Source: Phyllobacterium calauticae
Lineage (GTDB): Bacteria; Pseudomonadota; Alphaproteobacteria; Rhizobiales; Rhizobiaceae
Direction: 5' to 3'
Assembly: GCF_019991125.1 (NCBI RefSeq)
Contig: NZ_JAGENB010000003.1
Coordinates: 186,001 to 250,000, forward strand
Length of the DNA stretch: 64,000 nt
Position 1 is the stretch's first letter. Every line of letters begins with the position of its first letter. The notes below the pieces were generated by a model. It did not search any database. It was given only the letters and a program-made list of their open reading frames with translations, and was not told the DNA's origin. The position numbers and the translations under genes were made by a program. Positions 33,797-42,958 of the stretch are shown in pieces.

Positions 33797-34870
33797 CTAC
33801 AGCCGCTTTGTAATGCGCGTGACGTGGCCCATCTTGCGGCCGGGACGTGCATCGGCCTTGCCGTAGAGATGCACGACGGCCCCGCTTTCCGCCAGAATCG
33901 CCGGCAATTTGTCTACATCATCGCCGATGAGATTTTCCATCACGCAATCGGAATGACGCCGTGTATCGCCCAGCGGCAGCCCGGCAACAGCACGGATATG
34001 CTGCTCGAACTGCGAGACCGCGCAAGCGGCTTCCGTCCAGTGACCCGAATTGTGCACGCGCGGGGCAAACTCATTGGCCAGCAGTGTCCCGTTGGCCAGC
34101 ACGAAGAACTCCATGCCGAGAACACCGACATAATTGAGAGCCTCGAGCAGCTTGCGCGCCGAATCGGCCGCAAGGCCTGCAATCGTCGACGATACGGACA
34201 CCGGCACGGTCGACGTCGCCAGAATGCCGTCCCTGTGCACGTTCTCGGCAATGTCGTAGATGCGGATATTGCCCGCCTCGTCGCGCGCCGCGATCACCGA
34301 AATCTCGCGGGTGAAATCGACCAGACCTTCCAGAATGGCCGGGACGCTGCCGATGGCGGCAAAGCCCGCCTTGGCGTCTTCGCCCTTGGCGCCGGAAAAC
34401 TTGACCTGGCCTTTGCCGTCATAGCCGAAGCGGCGGGTCTTGAGGATACCCTTGCCCTCGAAGGCGAGAAGCGCCGCTTCCAGATCGCCCTCATTCTCGA
34501 CGATGCGCCATTGCGCTGTCGGGATGCCGGCCTTGTTGAGGAAGCGCTTTTCGGTCACCCGGTCCTGCGACACTTTCAGCGCCTCGGGCGGCGGAAAGAC
34601 CGGGGTGCTTTCATTCAGTGTCTCGGCGGCATCGACCGGCACATTTTCGAATTCGTAGGTGATGACATCGCTCAGCTCAGCCAGGCGCTCCAGCGCATCG
34701 GGATCGTCATAGGCCGCCACGATCTGCTCATTGGCAACCTGCGCGGCCGGACAGTCCGCCTGCGGTTCGAGAATGACGGTGCGATAGCCGAGACGCGCCG
34801 CTGCCATGGCAAGCATGCGGCCGAGCTGTCCCCCGCCGATAATGCCGATAGTCGATCCTGCTGCAATCAT
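33797..34870 (-). CDS. purK: 5-(carboxyamino)imidazole ribonucleotide synthase
   Basis: This 357-residue ATP-grasp enzyme uses AIR, ATP and bicarbonate to make N5-CAIR in purine synthesis. It has the start GIIGGGQLGRMLAMAAARLG, the ATP-grasp stretch ILKTRRFGYDGKGQ and NEFAPRVHNSGHWT. It begins 1 nt after the purE stop; the frame extends upstream through purE and was cut at 34870. A long inverted repeat (ACTCCCGA/TCGGGAGT, 33740-33782) lies just after the stop. Confidence 0.95.
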   Translation of the reverse strand: MIAAGSTIGIIGGGQLGRMLAMAAARLGYRTVILEPQADCPAAQVANEQIVAAYDDPDALERLAELSDVITYEFENVPVDAAETLNESTPVFPPPEALKVSQDRVTEKRFLNKAGIPTAQWRIVENEGDLEAALLAFEGKGILKTRRFGYDGKGQVKFSGAKGEDAKAGFAAIGSVPAILEGLVDFTREISVIAARDEAGNIRIYDIAENVHRDGILATSTVPVSVSSTIAGLAADSARKLLEALNYVGVLGMEFFVLANGTLLANEFAPRVHNSGHWTEAACAVSQFEQHIRAVAGLPLGDTRRHSDCVMENLIGDDVDKLPAILAESGAVVHLYGKADARPGRKMGHVTRITKRL

Positions 34871-34871
34871 C

Positions 34872-35369
34872 TCATGCCTCGTCAGATGGCCGTTCGGCGA
34901 CCTTTTCGCTCTGCGCCGTGCGCCAGTCGTCAAGCCGTTTTGCCAGTGCGGCATCGTTCAGTGCCAGAACAGCCGCAGCCAAAAGGGCGGCATTGACCGC
35001 ACCGGCACGGCCGATCGCCAGGGTGCCGACGGGAATGCCGGCCGGCATCTGGACAATGGACAGGAGGGAATCCTGTCCGGAAAGAGCTTTCGATTCCACC
35101 GGCACGCCGAACACCGGCAGCGGCGTCATGGAAGCGGCCATCCCGGGAAGATGGGCGGCACCGCCGGCACCGGCGATCACAACCTTGAGACCGGCATCGC
35201 GCGCGCCCTTGGCAAAAGCTACCAGACGGTCCGGCGTGCGGTGGGCGGAAACGATGCGGTCATCGTGGGAAATACCGAGCGCATCGAGCGTCTCGGCGGC
35301 GTGGCGCATGGTTGCCCAATCGGACTGGCTACCCATGATGATTGCGACGTCAGCGCGTTTATCGGCCAT
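34872..35369 (-). CDS. purE: 5-(carboxyamino)imidazole ribonucleotide mutase
   Basis: This 165-residue class I PurE has the signature [12 protein letters not shown] and the loop SAHRTPDRL, converting N5-CAIR to CAIR. It forms an operon with purK. Acidic and basic residues match bacterial PurE throughout. Confidence 0.95.
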   Translation of the reverse strand: MADKRADVAIIMGSQSDWATMRHAAETLDALGISHDDRIVSAHRTPDRLVAFAKGARDAGLKVVIAGAGGAAHLPGMAASMTPLPVFGVPVESKALSGQDSLLSIVQMPAGIPVGTLAIGRAGAVNAALLAAAVLALNDAALAKRLDDWRTAQSEKVAERPSDEA

Positions 35370-35464
35370 TGAACATCCTCTGATCAGCGGAGCGTGCAGG
35401 GATTAACGGAAAAGTGGGGACGCTGCAAGTTATCGGCAGCCCGCCGGTCACAAGCTGTTGAAAA

Positions 35465-35668
35465 TCAGGCAATAATGTCCGGGATGATCTTGTCTTCAAG
35501 CTCGATGAGCTTGTCTTTGATGATGAGCTTCTTCTTTTTCATCCGCTGGATTCGAAGCTGGTCACAACCAACCTGGATCATCGCTTGTATGGCGGCATCA
35601 AAATCCAGATGCTCCTGTTTCAATCGTGCGACTGCCAATCGAATGTCAGCCTGATCCTGGTCGGACAT
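35465..35668 (-). CDS. YdcH family (DUF465) protein
   Basis: This 67-residue helical protein has the core QEHLDFDAAIQAMIQ and RIQRMKKKKLIIKDKLIELEDKI, matching DUF465. The function is unknown. It lies divergent to a second, distinct DUF465 gene at 35895, and the 226 nt between them are AT-rich and hold their promoters. Confidence 0.85.
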   Translation of the reverse strand: MSDQDQADIRLAVARLKQEHLDFDAAIQAMIQVGCDQLRIQRMKKKKLIIKDKLIELEDKIIPDIIA

Positions 35669-35894
35669 GCAGTGATTCCCGGTATTTTGCTTTAGAAGAA
35701 GCCAATGTCTGGTCCGGCGTTCGAGAATACCGGATCAGCACGTGGCAATACCATATTTTACATGACAAGAAAATCCTACGAAACAAATTCGACAATTGCT
35801 TCAAGTGGTGGCAGAGTGTCACGGCTCTGTCATAATCTCGCCCTTTGGCCGACAGAGCATGAACGAGTAGGAAACCAACCAAGGGAGAAGCCGG

Positions 35895-36074
35895 ATGGCC
35901 ATTGAGTCTCATCTTGAAACGCTTGAACGTAAGCATGGTGCACTCGAGAAGGAAATCTCCGAAGCGCTGGCAAGTCCTGCCACCGACGACCTGAAGATTA
36001 CCGATATGAAACGTCGCAAGCTCATGCTGAAAGAGCAAATCGAAAAACTGAGATCGACCGCCACGCGCCATTAG
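35895..36074 (+). CDS. YdcH family (DUF465) protein, second copy
   Basis: This gene codes for 59 residues, starting MAIESHLETLERKHGALEKE, with the DUF465 pattern KITDMKRRKLMLKEQIEKL. AAGGGAG precedes the ATG. A T-tailed terminator follows at 36144. The PHO-box-like motif at 35816-35833 lies 62 nt upstream. Confidence 0.85.
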   Translation: MAIESHLETLERKHGALEKEISEALASPATDDLKITDMKRRKLMLKEQIEKLRSTATRH

Positions 36075-36143
36075 AGCCTTTGGCCGACAGAAGAAGAATT
36101 TCAGCCGGTTGCCGGAGAGGCAGCGGGGCTGGCACTAAAACAA

Positions 36144-36171
36144 AAACCCGGTCTGCGACCGGGTTTTTTTA
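36144..36171 (+). terminator. Terminator of the second DUF465 gene
   Basis: A perfect 10-bp stem, AAACCCGGTC against GACCGGGTTT with a TGC loop, is followed by TTTT. Confidence 0.9.
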
Positions 36172-36193
36172 TTGGCCGGACGCCGTGCGGCCA

Positions 36194-36457
36194 TCATTCG
36201 CTCCAGAACTGATCCAGCCATAAATTCAGGTGAAAGAAGCCGCTGTCGTCGACGGCATAAATCCGGCGTGTCCCCTCGGACTTGACCTTGACCAGTTGCG
36301 CATCCAGCAGCGCCTTCAGGTGCTGGGATACCGCCGGGCGTGAAATGGGCAGGCCAAGCGCCAGTTCATTCACGGTCTTGGGACCGCGCCGCAACTCTTC
36401 CAGCAGATAGCGGCGGTTCGGATCGGAAATGGCGGCAAATGCATCGGTTTCGGCCAT
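36194..36457 (-). CDS. ArsR-type winged-helix regulator
   Basis: This 87-residue protein has the core FAAISDPNRRYLLEELRRG and the recognition helix SRPAVSQHLKALLDAQLV. No metal-binding CxC is seen, so it belongs to the metal-independent ArsR relatives. It lies 64 nt downstream of the MFS gene on the same strand and may be co-transcribed. The longer upstream frame overlaps the MFS gene and was rejected. Confidence 0.85.
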   Translation of the reverse strand: MAETDAFAAISDPNRRYLLEELRRGPKTVNELALGLPISRPAVSQHLKALLDAQLVKVKSEGTRRIYAVDDSGFFHLNLWLDQFWSE

Positions 36458-36521
36458 GCCGAATAGTCGTTTTAAACTGCCGTCAATGTCAACGCATTTT
36501 GTACGAAAAGCGCTGCGAACC

Positions 36522-37763
36522 TCAGTCCGGCTGGGCTTCCGCCCGGGGATCGAGCTTGATGCCCTCGGGCGTTGCCCGCTCCGAGGGAACGGTCTGGAAA
36601 TTGTCCCGCATCGCAATCGGCATGGCTGCCCGCATGCGTGAGCGGATGATGGCATGGGTCATGATCGAGACATGTGCCAGCGCCGTGATCGCAAACAGGC
36701 CTTCGGGCGCAACATATTCCATGGCCCAGGCGCCAAGGATCGGCCCGACCATGGTGCCGAAGCCATAGAGCAGCAGCAGGCCGCCGGTTACCTTGACGAA
36801 ATTCTGCGAGTCCGAATAGTCGTTGGCATGGGCCACGGCCACCGGATAAAGCGTATAGGCCAGTCCGCCATAGATCGCCGTCATGAACAGGATGACCGTT
36901 GCCTGACGCGAGCCGATCAGGAAAATCAGGATGCCGATGATGGCCGCAGCACCCGCGACGAACGCCAGGACATAGCGCCGGTCGGTACGGTCGGACATGC
37001 GTCCCACCGGTATCTGCATCAAGGCACCGCCCATGACGGAGGCACTCATCATCAGGGCGATTTCCGTGGTGGTGATGCCCGTCGCCGCGCCGTAGACGGC
37101 ACCGAGCGTACCGAACGCGCCATTGGCAACGCCGATCAGCATGCAGCCGACGAAGGCAACCGGCGAATTGCGGTAAAGCGCCTTGAGGTCGAGCTGCACT
37201 TCCGTCAGCGGTTTCGGGCTGCTGGCGGTGGAAATGGCCGTCGGAATCAGCGCCAGGCAGAACAGGATGCCGGTCAGCATGAAAAACGTGCCGTTGTGCA
37301 CGTCGCCGAAGCCGATCATCATCTGGCCCGCCGTGATGGAGGCAAAGTTCACCACCATGTAGAGACCGAAGATCTGACCGCGATTGGCATTGGTCGCCCG
37401 CTCGTTCAGCCAGCTTTCGATCACCATGTAGGCGCCGGCCATGGCAAAGCCGGTCAGCGCCCGCAGCGCAATCCAGGCCGTGGCATGCACCAGAATACCG
37501 GTCATCAGCGCAACAATGGCGGCAATGGCGGCAAAGGCGCTGAATGCCCGGACGTGGCCGACGCGGCGCACCAGGCGCGGCGCCAGCAGGCAGGCTGTTA
37601 TGAACCCGCCGGCCCAGGCAGTACCGAGAAGACCGAGGGACGTGGTGGAAAAACCCTCCGCCCCGCCGCGCAGCGGCAGCAGGAGCCCGTGCAGGCCCGA
37701 GGCCATGACCAGGAATGACGTGCCACACAAGAGGGCAAAGACCTGTACGAACGAACGGAACAC
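36522..37763 (-). CDS. MFS transporter, YcaD-like
   Basis: This 413-residue protein has 12 helices and the loop ARLVRR-like APRLVRRVGHVR, plus the strongly conserved MVIESWLNERATNANRGQIFG in the middle helices, typical of the YcaD/MFS_1 group. The substrate is unknown. A longer out-of-register frame through the same DNA is a shadow. Confidence 0.85.
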   Translation of the reverse strand: MFRSFVQVFALLCGTSFLVMASGLHGLLLPLRGGAEGFSTTSLGLLGTAWAGGFITACLLAPRLVRRVGHVRAFSAFAAIAAIVALMTGILVHATAWIALRALTGFAMAGAYMVIESWLNERATNANRGQIFGLYMVVNFASITAGQMMIGFGDVHNGTFFMLTGILFCLALIPTAISTASSPKPLTEVQLDLKALYRNSPVAFVGCMLIGVANGAFGTLGAVYGAATGITTTEIALMMSASVMGGALMQIPVGRMSDRTDRRYVLAFVAGAAAIIGILIFLIGSRQATVILFMTAIYGGLAYTLYPVAVAHANDYSDSQNFVKVTGGLLLLYGFGTMVGPILGAWAMEYVAPEGLFAITALAHVSIMTHAIIRSRMRAAMPIAMRDNFQTVPSERATPEGIKLDPRAEAQPD

Positions 37764-37868
37764 AGCGATACCCCAATGCTTGGACGGATGCCGGCAACAA
37801 GCCGGTACAGGCCCGTCTCGATCAGCAATGCGGAGACATCATGACATCCGCATCATTTACGTTCCGTT

Positions 37869-38054
37869 TCAGCGAAAAAGTGCTTCCGCCGCCAGCTTGC
37901 TGCTGCTCTTGCGCGTGCGTTCTTCCTCAAGCCGGGTGATTTCTGCCCGCAGGATGCCGATGCGCTCGTCCAGCTCGGCGACGGAAAGCAGAGAAAGTTC
38001 CTGCCCGATCTCGTGGGCAACCCTGCGTTTCGGTTCCTCGTCGAAAAGTGACAT
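37869..38054 (-). CDS. DUF1192 family protein
   Basis: This 61-residue protein, starting MSLFDEEPKRRVAHEIGQEL, has the DUF1192 helix LDERIGILRAEITRLEEE, probably a short coiled coil. The function is unknown. GGAGG lies 5 nt before the ATG at 38054 and only 2 nt before the ATG at 38057, so the former is used. It is divergent from the quinone oxidoreductase gene. Confidence 0.85.
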   Translation of the reverse strand: MSLFDEEPKRRVAHEIGQELSLLSVAELDERIGILRAEITRLEEERTRKSSSKLAAEALFR

Positions 38055-38147
38055 CATGTCCTCCACTTGCCGCTTTATCCTGAAAGGATACAGTCCCCCC
38101 GCTTCGAATTGCAAATCATTCAAGCGAATCAACTGAAGGAGCTACCC

Positions 38148-39152
38148 ATGGCCAGTAAAATTCCGACGACGATGACCGCGGTCGAGATCACCCAGCCGGG
38201 CGGTCCGCTGGTCCTCAAGCCGGGAAAGCGCGGCGTTCCGGAAGCAGGGCCGAATGAACTTCTGGTTCAGGTGCATGCGGCCGGCGTCAACCGGCCTGAC
38301 GTGCTGCAGCGCCAGGGTCATTATCCGCCGCCACCCGGCGCATCGGACATTCCCGGCCTTGAAATTGCCGGCGACGTCGTTGCCGTGGGCAGCGGCGTAA
38401 CGCGCTTCCGTGTGGGCGACCGGGTGACGGCACTGGTGGCAGGCGGCGGCTATGCGCAGTATTGCACCGTGCACGAGACCACGGCCCTGCCGATCCCGGC
38501 GGGATACGGGTTCATCGAAGCCGCCGCCCTGCCCGAGACCTTTTTCACCGTCTGGCACAATGTGTTCGAACGGGGCGGCCTGAAGAGCGGCGAGACATTC
38601 CTCGTGCATGGCGGCACATCCGGCATCGGCACCACGGCGATCCAGCTTGCCAGCGCGTTCGGCGCCTATGTCATCACCACGGCCGGTTCCGACGACAAAT
38701 GCGAAGCCTGCCTGAAACTTGGTGCCGACCGGGCGATCAACTACCGCACGCATGATTTTGTCGATGCGGTGAAGGAGGCCACCGGCGGCAAGGGCGTCAA
38801 CCTGACGCTCGATATGGTCGGCGGCGATTATACCGGGCGCAATTACGATGCTGCCGCCATCGACGGGCGGATCGTGCAGATCGCCCATCTCAATGGCGCG
38901 AAGGTCACGGTCGACATATCCAAAATCATGATCAAGCGGCTGACCCATACGGGATCGACCCTGCGGGCACGGCCGGTCGAGTTCAAGGCTGGTATTGCCC
39001 GGGAACTGGAGCTGAAAGTCTGGCCTCTCTTGGTGCAGCGCCGCGTCGCCCCGGTCATCGACATGGTCTATCCGTTCCACGAGGCGTGGCGGGCGCATGA
39101 GCGCATGGAAGAAGGCAAGCATGTCGGCAAGATCGTTCTCGACGTCAGCTGA
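38148..39152 (+). CDS. NAD(P)H:quinone oxidoreductase (zeta-crystallin/MDR type)
   Basis: This 334-residue protein has the family motif AAGVNRPDVLQRQGHYPPPPGAS and the nucleotide-binding loop VHGGTSGIGTTAIQLA. No zinc-binding cysteines of alcohol dehydrogenases are present, so it should be a quinone or enal reductase. The ATG at 38148 follows GAAGGAG. Confidence 0.9.
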   Translation: MASKIPTTMTAVEITQPGGPLVLKPGKRGVPEAGPNELLVQVHAAGVNRPDVLQRQGHYPPPPGASDIPGLEIAGDVVAVGSGVTRFRVGDRVTALVAGGGYAQYCTVHETTALPIPAGYGFIEAAALPETFFTVWHNVFERGGLKSGETFLVHGGTSGIGTTAIQLASAFGAYVITTAGSDDKCEACLKLGADRAINYRTHDFVDAVKEATGGKGVNLTLDMVGGDYTGRNYDAAAIDGRIVQIAHLNGAKVTVDISKIMIKRLTHTGSTLRARPVEFKAGIARELELKVWPLLVQRRVAPVIDMVYPFHEAWRAHERMEEGKHVGKIVLDVS

Positions 39153-39167
39153 CATGCCTCAAGCAAA

Positions 39168-39190
39168 AGGCCGCGCGGCAAGCGCGGCCT
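39168..39190 (-). terminator. Terminator of the phytase-like gene
   Basis: A 9-bp stem, AGGCCGCGC against GCGCGGCCT, is followed by TTTTG in the minus direction, 22 nt after that gene's stop. Confidence 0.7.
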
Positions 39191-39211
39191 CCTGCAAACG
39201 TTGCGAACGGC

Positions 39212-41413
39212 TCAGTTTGCCGCGCTGACCTTGCCGATGCCGAAGAACAGCGTTTCGCCGGATGAGCCGTCGACGCCGTCATTATCGGTGACCGCAAAGC
39301 CATTGCCGGCGACGTCGACGGTAAAGCCTTCCAGCTTGTCGACGACATAACCATTGGTGCTCTTCAGGTCGGCGATGAAGTCGCGTGCGAGCGTCTTCTC
39401 GACTACCGGCAGCTTTTCGCCGAGCTTTGCCGGTTTCAGGCCGTCCAGCGCCACGCGATAGAGCTTCTTGTTGACCGCCTTGTCACCGATCAGATTGTCG
39501 CGTTCGACAATGTAGAGCTGGCCGTCATGGGCGGTGATTTCGGAAAGACCGACCCAGCCGTCACCGCTCTTCTTGTCCAGCGGATAGGAGACGGCACCCC
39601 AGCTCTTGTCCTTGACGTTGTAGCTCAGCAGCTTGACGAAGCCTTTTTCGTCATCCTTCCATTCCCGCTGCACGGCCATCCACAGAACGGTGGCATCGCC
39701 TTCGCCGACGCGGGTGATCCCTTCCAGCCCGAAACGGGTCTGATGCGGCAGCAGCTCCTCGGGAAGCGCGATTTCCTTCTTGATCTCGCCCTTCTCGTTG
39801 ACGTTGAAGATCGCATGCGGCACCAGCTTGAACTGGTCGCCCTCATTGGCGAGCCAGAAGCCGCCCGCGCCATCGGTGGTGATGCCCTCGAGATCGAGCT
39901 TCTGGGCCGGCTGGCCGCCGCGCGTGACCACCAGCGCCCGCGTGATCTTTGCCGGTGTCTGCTTGGCATCGATGGTGAAGATGGTGGGCGCGGCGGAATA
40001 GAACGAGTCCGAGACCGCATAGAGCTTGCCCGGCTCCTTCAGGTCTGCGACCAGGCCCGACAGGGCACCCCAGCCCAGCGGCGTGCCATCATCCTTCGAC
40101 ACCGACACGATCTTCGGATAGGCCGGTTCCTGGTCCTTCAGCTCATAGATCATGACATGGGAGCGCGCGCCGCCATCCGCAACCAGATCGGATTCATTGG
40201 CGGTGACGAACAGGTTGCGCGAGGGAATGGCAAGAATGCCTTCCGGGGCGATGCCCGATGGCAGCAGCTGCACGAATTCCGGGTCCTTGCCGGTATCCTT
40301 GTAGACGCCGACGACGGAACCGCGCTCGCTGGCAACGAAGATGTAGTTGGTGTCGCCGTACTGCGCGACTTCGGCGCCTTCGAGTTCCACGCCCTTCTTG
40401 TTGCGCTTGTCGGGATAGTGACCGGCTGCCGCAATCCTGTGTTCCAGCGAGGGGCCGGATTCATAGAGAACCTTGCCGTCCGTGGAGAAGATCGTGAAGC
40501 TGCGCGAACCGCCCTTGTAGTCACCTTCATTGGCTGTGAGAATGCGGTCATTGCCCAGCCATTTCACGGTATCCGGCTCGCGCAGGACACCCTTCATGCT
40601 GCCGTCGAACTTCAGCGCGCCGTCGTTCTTGACGTCGATCTTGTCGAGATCGACCGTGCCGGCGGAGAAATGCGAGGTGATCTTGCCGCTGGCCGCATCG
40701 ATGATCGCGATATGGTTGTTTTCCTGCAGGGTGACGGCGATCTGGTTGTTCGCGTTGATCGACACGAATTCCGGCTCGGCATCCTCCGGGGCGATGTCGG
40801 CGAGGCCGGTCAGAACGACGGTCTTCATGCTTGTGCAATCGGGCGCGCCGTTCTTCAACGAGAAAATCTTGAGATCGCCGGAGGGAAGCTGCGGCAGCTC
40901 GCCATCATTGAGTTTTTCGTCGCGCTCGTTTTCGATGGCAACGGCGGCAAAGGTCCTGTCGGGCGAGACGGCGACCGAGTCCGGCTGACCGCCGAGATCG
41001 CAGCTCGTCAGCACCGTGCGCGATGCAAGGTCGATCACGTCAAGCCGGCCGGAGGGATTCTTGTGATCCTTGGAGGTGTTGACCGCAGCCAGCACCATGG
41101 CGCCGGCAACCGCAACGGAGGTCGGCTCACCTTCGACCTTCAGCAGGCCGGCGGCCTTGGGCCTGGCGGCATCGCTGATATCGATGAAGCCGATGGCGCC
41201 GTAGGGGCTGTCGGAATAGACCAGCGTCTTGCCATCTTCCGAGGCCGTGATGATTTCCGACGATGTCGGCTTTGACGTGTCTGCATCCTTGGGCAGATTG
41301 TCAGCAACCGGGAAGCTGGCGATCCGGTTGAAAACCGGTTCGGCAGCGGCTGGCAGGGCGACGGAAGCGACCAGGGCGGTCCACAGTCCGATGCAAAGGG
41401 TTTTGCGCGGCAT
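39212..41413 (-). CDS. Exported esterase-like/phytase-family beta-propeller protein
   Basis: This 733-residue protein has a signal peptide (to about residue 24, PAAA|EPVF). Propeller-type repeats follow (SVAVSPDRTFAAVAIENERDE, GIAPEGILAIPSRNLFVTANES). The C-terminal half has the motif LDLEGITTDGAGGFWLANEGDQ, seen in the esterase-like phytase group (PF13449). It probably acts in the periplasm on a phosphorylated substrate; activity is not shown by sequence alone. A PHO box upstream points to PhoB control, and a terminator follows. Confidence 0.85.
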   Translation of the reverse strand: MPRKTLCIGLWTALVASVALPAAAEPVFNRIASFPVADNLPKDADTSKPTSSEIITASEDGKTLVYSDSPYGAIGFIDISDAARPKAAGLLKVEGEPTSVAVAGAMVLAAVNTSKDHKNPSGRLDVIDLASRTVLTSCDLGGQPDSVAVSPDRTFAAVAIENERDEKLNDGELPQLPSGDLKIFSLKNGAPDCTSMKTVVLTGLADIAPEDAEPEFVSINANNQIAVTLQENNHIAIIDAASGKITSHFSAGTVDLDKIDVKNDGALKFDGSMKGVLREPDTVKWLGNDRILTANEGDYKGGSRSFTIFSTDGKVLYESGPSLEHRIAAAGHYPDKRNKKGVELEGAEVAQYGDTNYIFVASERGSVVGVYKDTGKDPEFVQLLPSGIAPEGILAIPSRNLFVTANESDLVADGGARSHVMIYELKDQEPAYPKIVSVSKDDGTPLGWGALSGLVADLKEPGKLYAVSDSFYSAAPTIFTIDAKQTPAKITRALVVTRGGQPAQKLDLEGITTDGAGGFWLANEGDQFKLVPHAIFNVNEKGEIKKEIALPEELLPHQTRFGLEGITRVGEGDATVLWMAVQREWKDDEKGFVKLLSYNVKDKSWGAVSYPLDKKSGDGWVGLSEITAHDGQLYIVERDNLIGDKAVNKKLYRVALDGLKPAKLGEKLPVVEKTLARDFIADLKSTNGYVVDKLEGFTVDVAGNGFAVTDNDGVDGSSGETLFFGIGKVSAAN

Positions 41414-41457
41414 TGTTGAATCTCCTCTTGTTTACAAGGGATCAGTTGCCCGCGGGC

Positions 41458-41497
41458 GTTGCAGCGGCATGACAATTTCATGACAGTTTGGTGAAAC
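41458..41497 (-). promoter_or_regulatory. PHO box upstream of the phytase-like gene
   Basis: On the minus strand CTGTCAT (41480-41486) and TTGTCAT (41469-41475) are spaced by 4 nt and match the PhoB consensus almost perfectly. Weaker units GTTTCAC (41491-41497) and CTGCAAC (41458-41464) continue the 11-nt rhythm on both sides. The core ends 56 nt before the start codon. No clear -10 box was found. Confidence 0.8.
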
Positions 41498-41639
41498 CGG
41501 TAATTGCATTCGGTTGCTACGAAAACCGATTCTTGCCCAATCGAGAATTTACCGCTATATAACGCCTCGAATTCCCGGAAATTGTGGTTGAACCCACGTC
41601 CCGCCTCACCGGAGCGGACGAACGAGAGGACTATATTCA

Positions 41640-42335
41640 ATGGCCACCCAGCTTCTCATGCCAAAGGCAACGGCCGTCTGGCTTGTCGACAATACCGCTC
41701 TGTCTTTTGACCAGATTGCCGCCTTCTGCAAACTGCACCCGCTTGAGGTGAAAGCGATTGCCGACGGTGAATCCGCCCAGGGCATCAAGGGACTGGATCC
41801 GCTGATGACCGGCCAGCTGTCGCGTGAGGAAATCGCCAGGGGCGAAGCCGACATCAATCACAAATTGAAGATTCTCGAGCCGAAGGTGCGCGTGCCCGAA
41901 GCCAAGCGCAAGGGACCGCGCTACACGCCGCTGTCCAAGCGCCAAGATCGTCCCAACGCCATCCTGTGGCTGGTGCGCAACCATCCGGAACTGAAGGATG
42001 CGCAGGTTTCGCGCCTCATCGGCACGACGAAGTCGACCATCGAGCAGATCCGCAACCGCACCCACTGGAATTCCAACAATCTCCAGCCGATGGACCCTGT
42101 CACCCTCGGCCTGTGCTCGCAGATCGACCTTGACCTCGAGGTCGAGCGTTCTTCCCGCAACCGCCCGGTCCAGCCCGGCGAAGGCGGCGATACATTGCTG
42201 CCGGCATCGGCCACGGAAAACCTGGATATCCAGCCAGCCGTCCGCGAAGAGGACGAAGAGCTCGATGCGGACAAGGTTTTCGCCAAGCTTTCCTCGCTCA
42301 AGGGCCGCAATACGGACGAAGACGAGGAAGAATAA
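41640..42335 (+). CDS. trcR: DUF1013 family cell cycle transcriptional regulator TrcR
   Basis: This 231-residue protein has the core LPMKATAVWLVDNTALSFDQIA-like start (here LMPKATAVWLVDNTALSF) and the helix-turn-helix-like stretch NAILWLVRNHPELKDAQVSRLIGTTKSTIEQIR. An acidic tail ends EDEEE. The public name TrcR is used for this alphaproteobacterial family. Its target genes are not evident here. A terminator follows at 42373. Confidence 0.88.
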   Translation: MATQLLMPKATAVWLVDNTALSFDQIAAFCKLHPLEVKAIADGESAQGIKGLDPLMTGQLSREEIARGEADINHKLKILEPKVRVPEAKRKGPRYTPLSKRQDRPNAILWLVRNHPELKDAQVSRLIGTTKSTIEQIRNRTHWNSNNLQPMDPVTLGLCSQIDLDLEVERSSRNRPVQPGEGGDTLLPASATENLDIQPAVREEDEELDADKVFAKLSSLKGRNTDEDEEE

Positions 42336-42372
42336 GCCATTTGATTGCCTTGACGGGTAGTCCCTGAATCGA

Positions 42373-42405
42373 GAAAGCTCCCCCTCCGGTGGAGCTTTTT
42401 TCTTT
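42373..42405 (+). terminator. Terminator of trcR
   Basis: The stem AAAGCTCC/GGAGCTTT is followed by TTTTCTTTT. Confidence 0.85.
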
Positions 42406-42421
42406 TACGGGAGATACAGCC

Positions 42422-42958
42422 TTGCTGCCGACATTCGAGACGGAACGGCTTTTCCTGCGCCCGCGCACCGTGGCTGATCTGGAAGACTGCATGGCCATGG
42501 ACCGCGATCCGGAGGTGACCCGGTTCATACCGGGGCCCTGGACGAATCCCGATGCGCATCGCCGTTTCATCACCGCGCGCATGGAGGCGGATTTCGGCCC
42601 GGATCTCGGTTATTGGTCGATCTTTGCGCGCGACCGGCCGCAACGGTTTCTCGGCTGGGTCCTGCTGATCCCGGACGATGCGGTGGGGCCGGACATTGAA
42701 ATCGGCTGGCGGCTCAATCGCCACGCCTGGGGCAAGGGCTATGCGACGGAGGCTGCCCGGCCGCTCGTCGTGCACGCCTTCGGGCAGGCTGGCATCAAGC
42801 GCATCGTTGCCGCAATCCATCCGGACAATGCGGCGTCCATTCGCGTGGCGCAAAAGATCGGCCTCACAGCCACGCACGACGGCGCCCCATACAGATACTT
42901 TGCCTTGAACCGGGAGGATTTTGCCGCCTCGCTCATGACGGGCCAGACAGCTGTTTAA
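42422..42958 (+). CDS. GNAT family N-acetyltransferase (RimJ/RimL type)
   Basis: This 178-residue enzyme has the RimJ/L start LPTFETERLFLRPRT and the acetyl-CoA loop NRHAWGKGYATEAARPLV. The most likely start is the TTG at 42422, preceded by GGGAGA; the GTG at 42389 lies inside the terminator. It overlaps the convergent WYL-regulator gene by 4 nt. Confidence 0.87.
   Translation: MLPTFETERLFLRPRTVADLEDCMAMDRDPEVTRFIPGPWTNPDAHRRFITARMEADFGPDLGYWSIFARDRPQRFLGWVLLIPDDAVGPDIEIGWRLNRHAWGKGYATEAARPLVVHAFGQAGIKRIVAAIHPDNAASIRVAQKIGLTATHDGAPYRYFALNREDFAASLMTGQTAV

Noticed and set aside
39527-41275. 582-codon open frame antisense to the phytase-like gene
   Set aside because: It mirrors the codon bias of the true gene, and no domain is recognisable.
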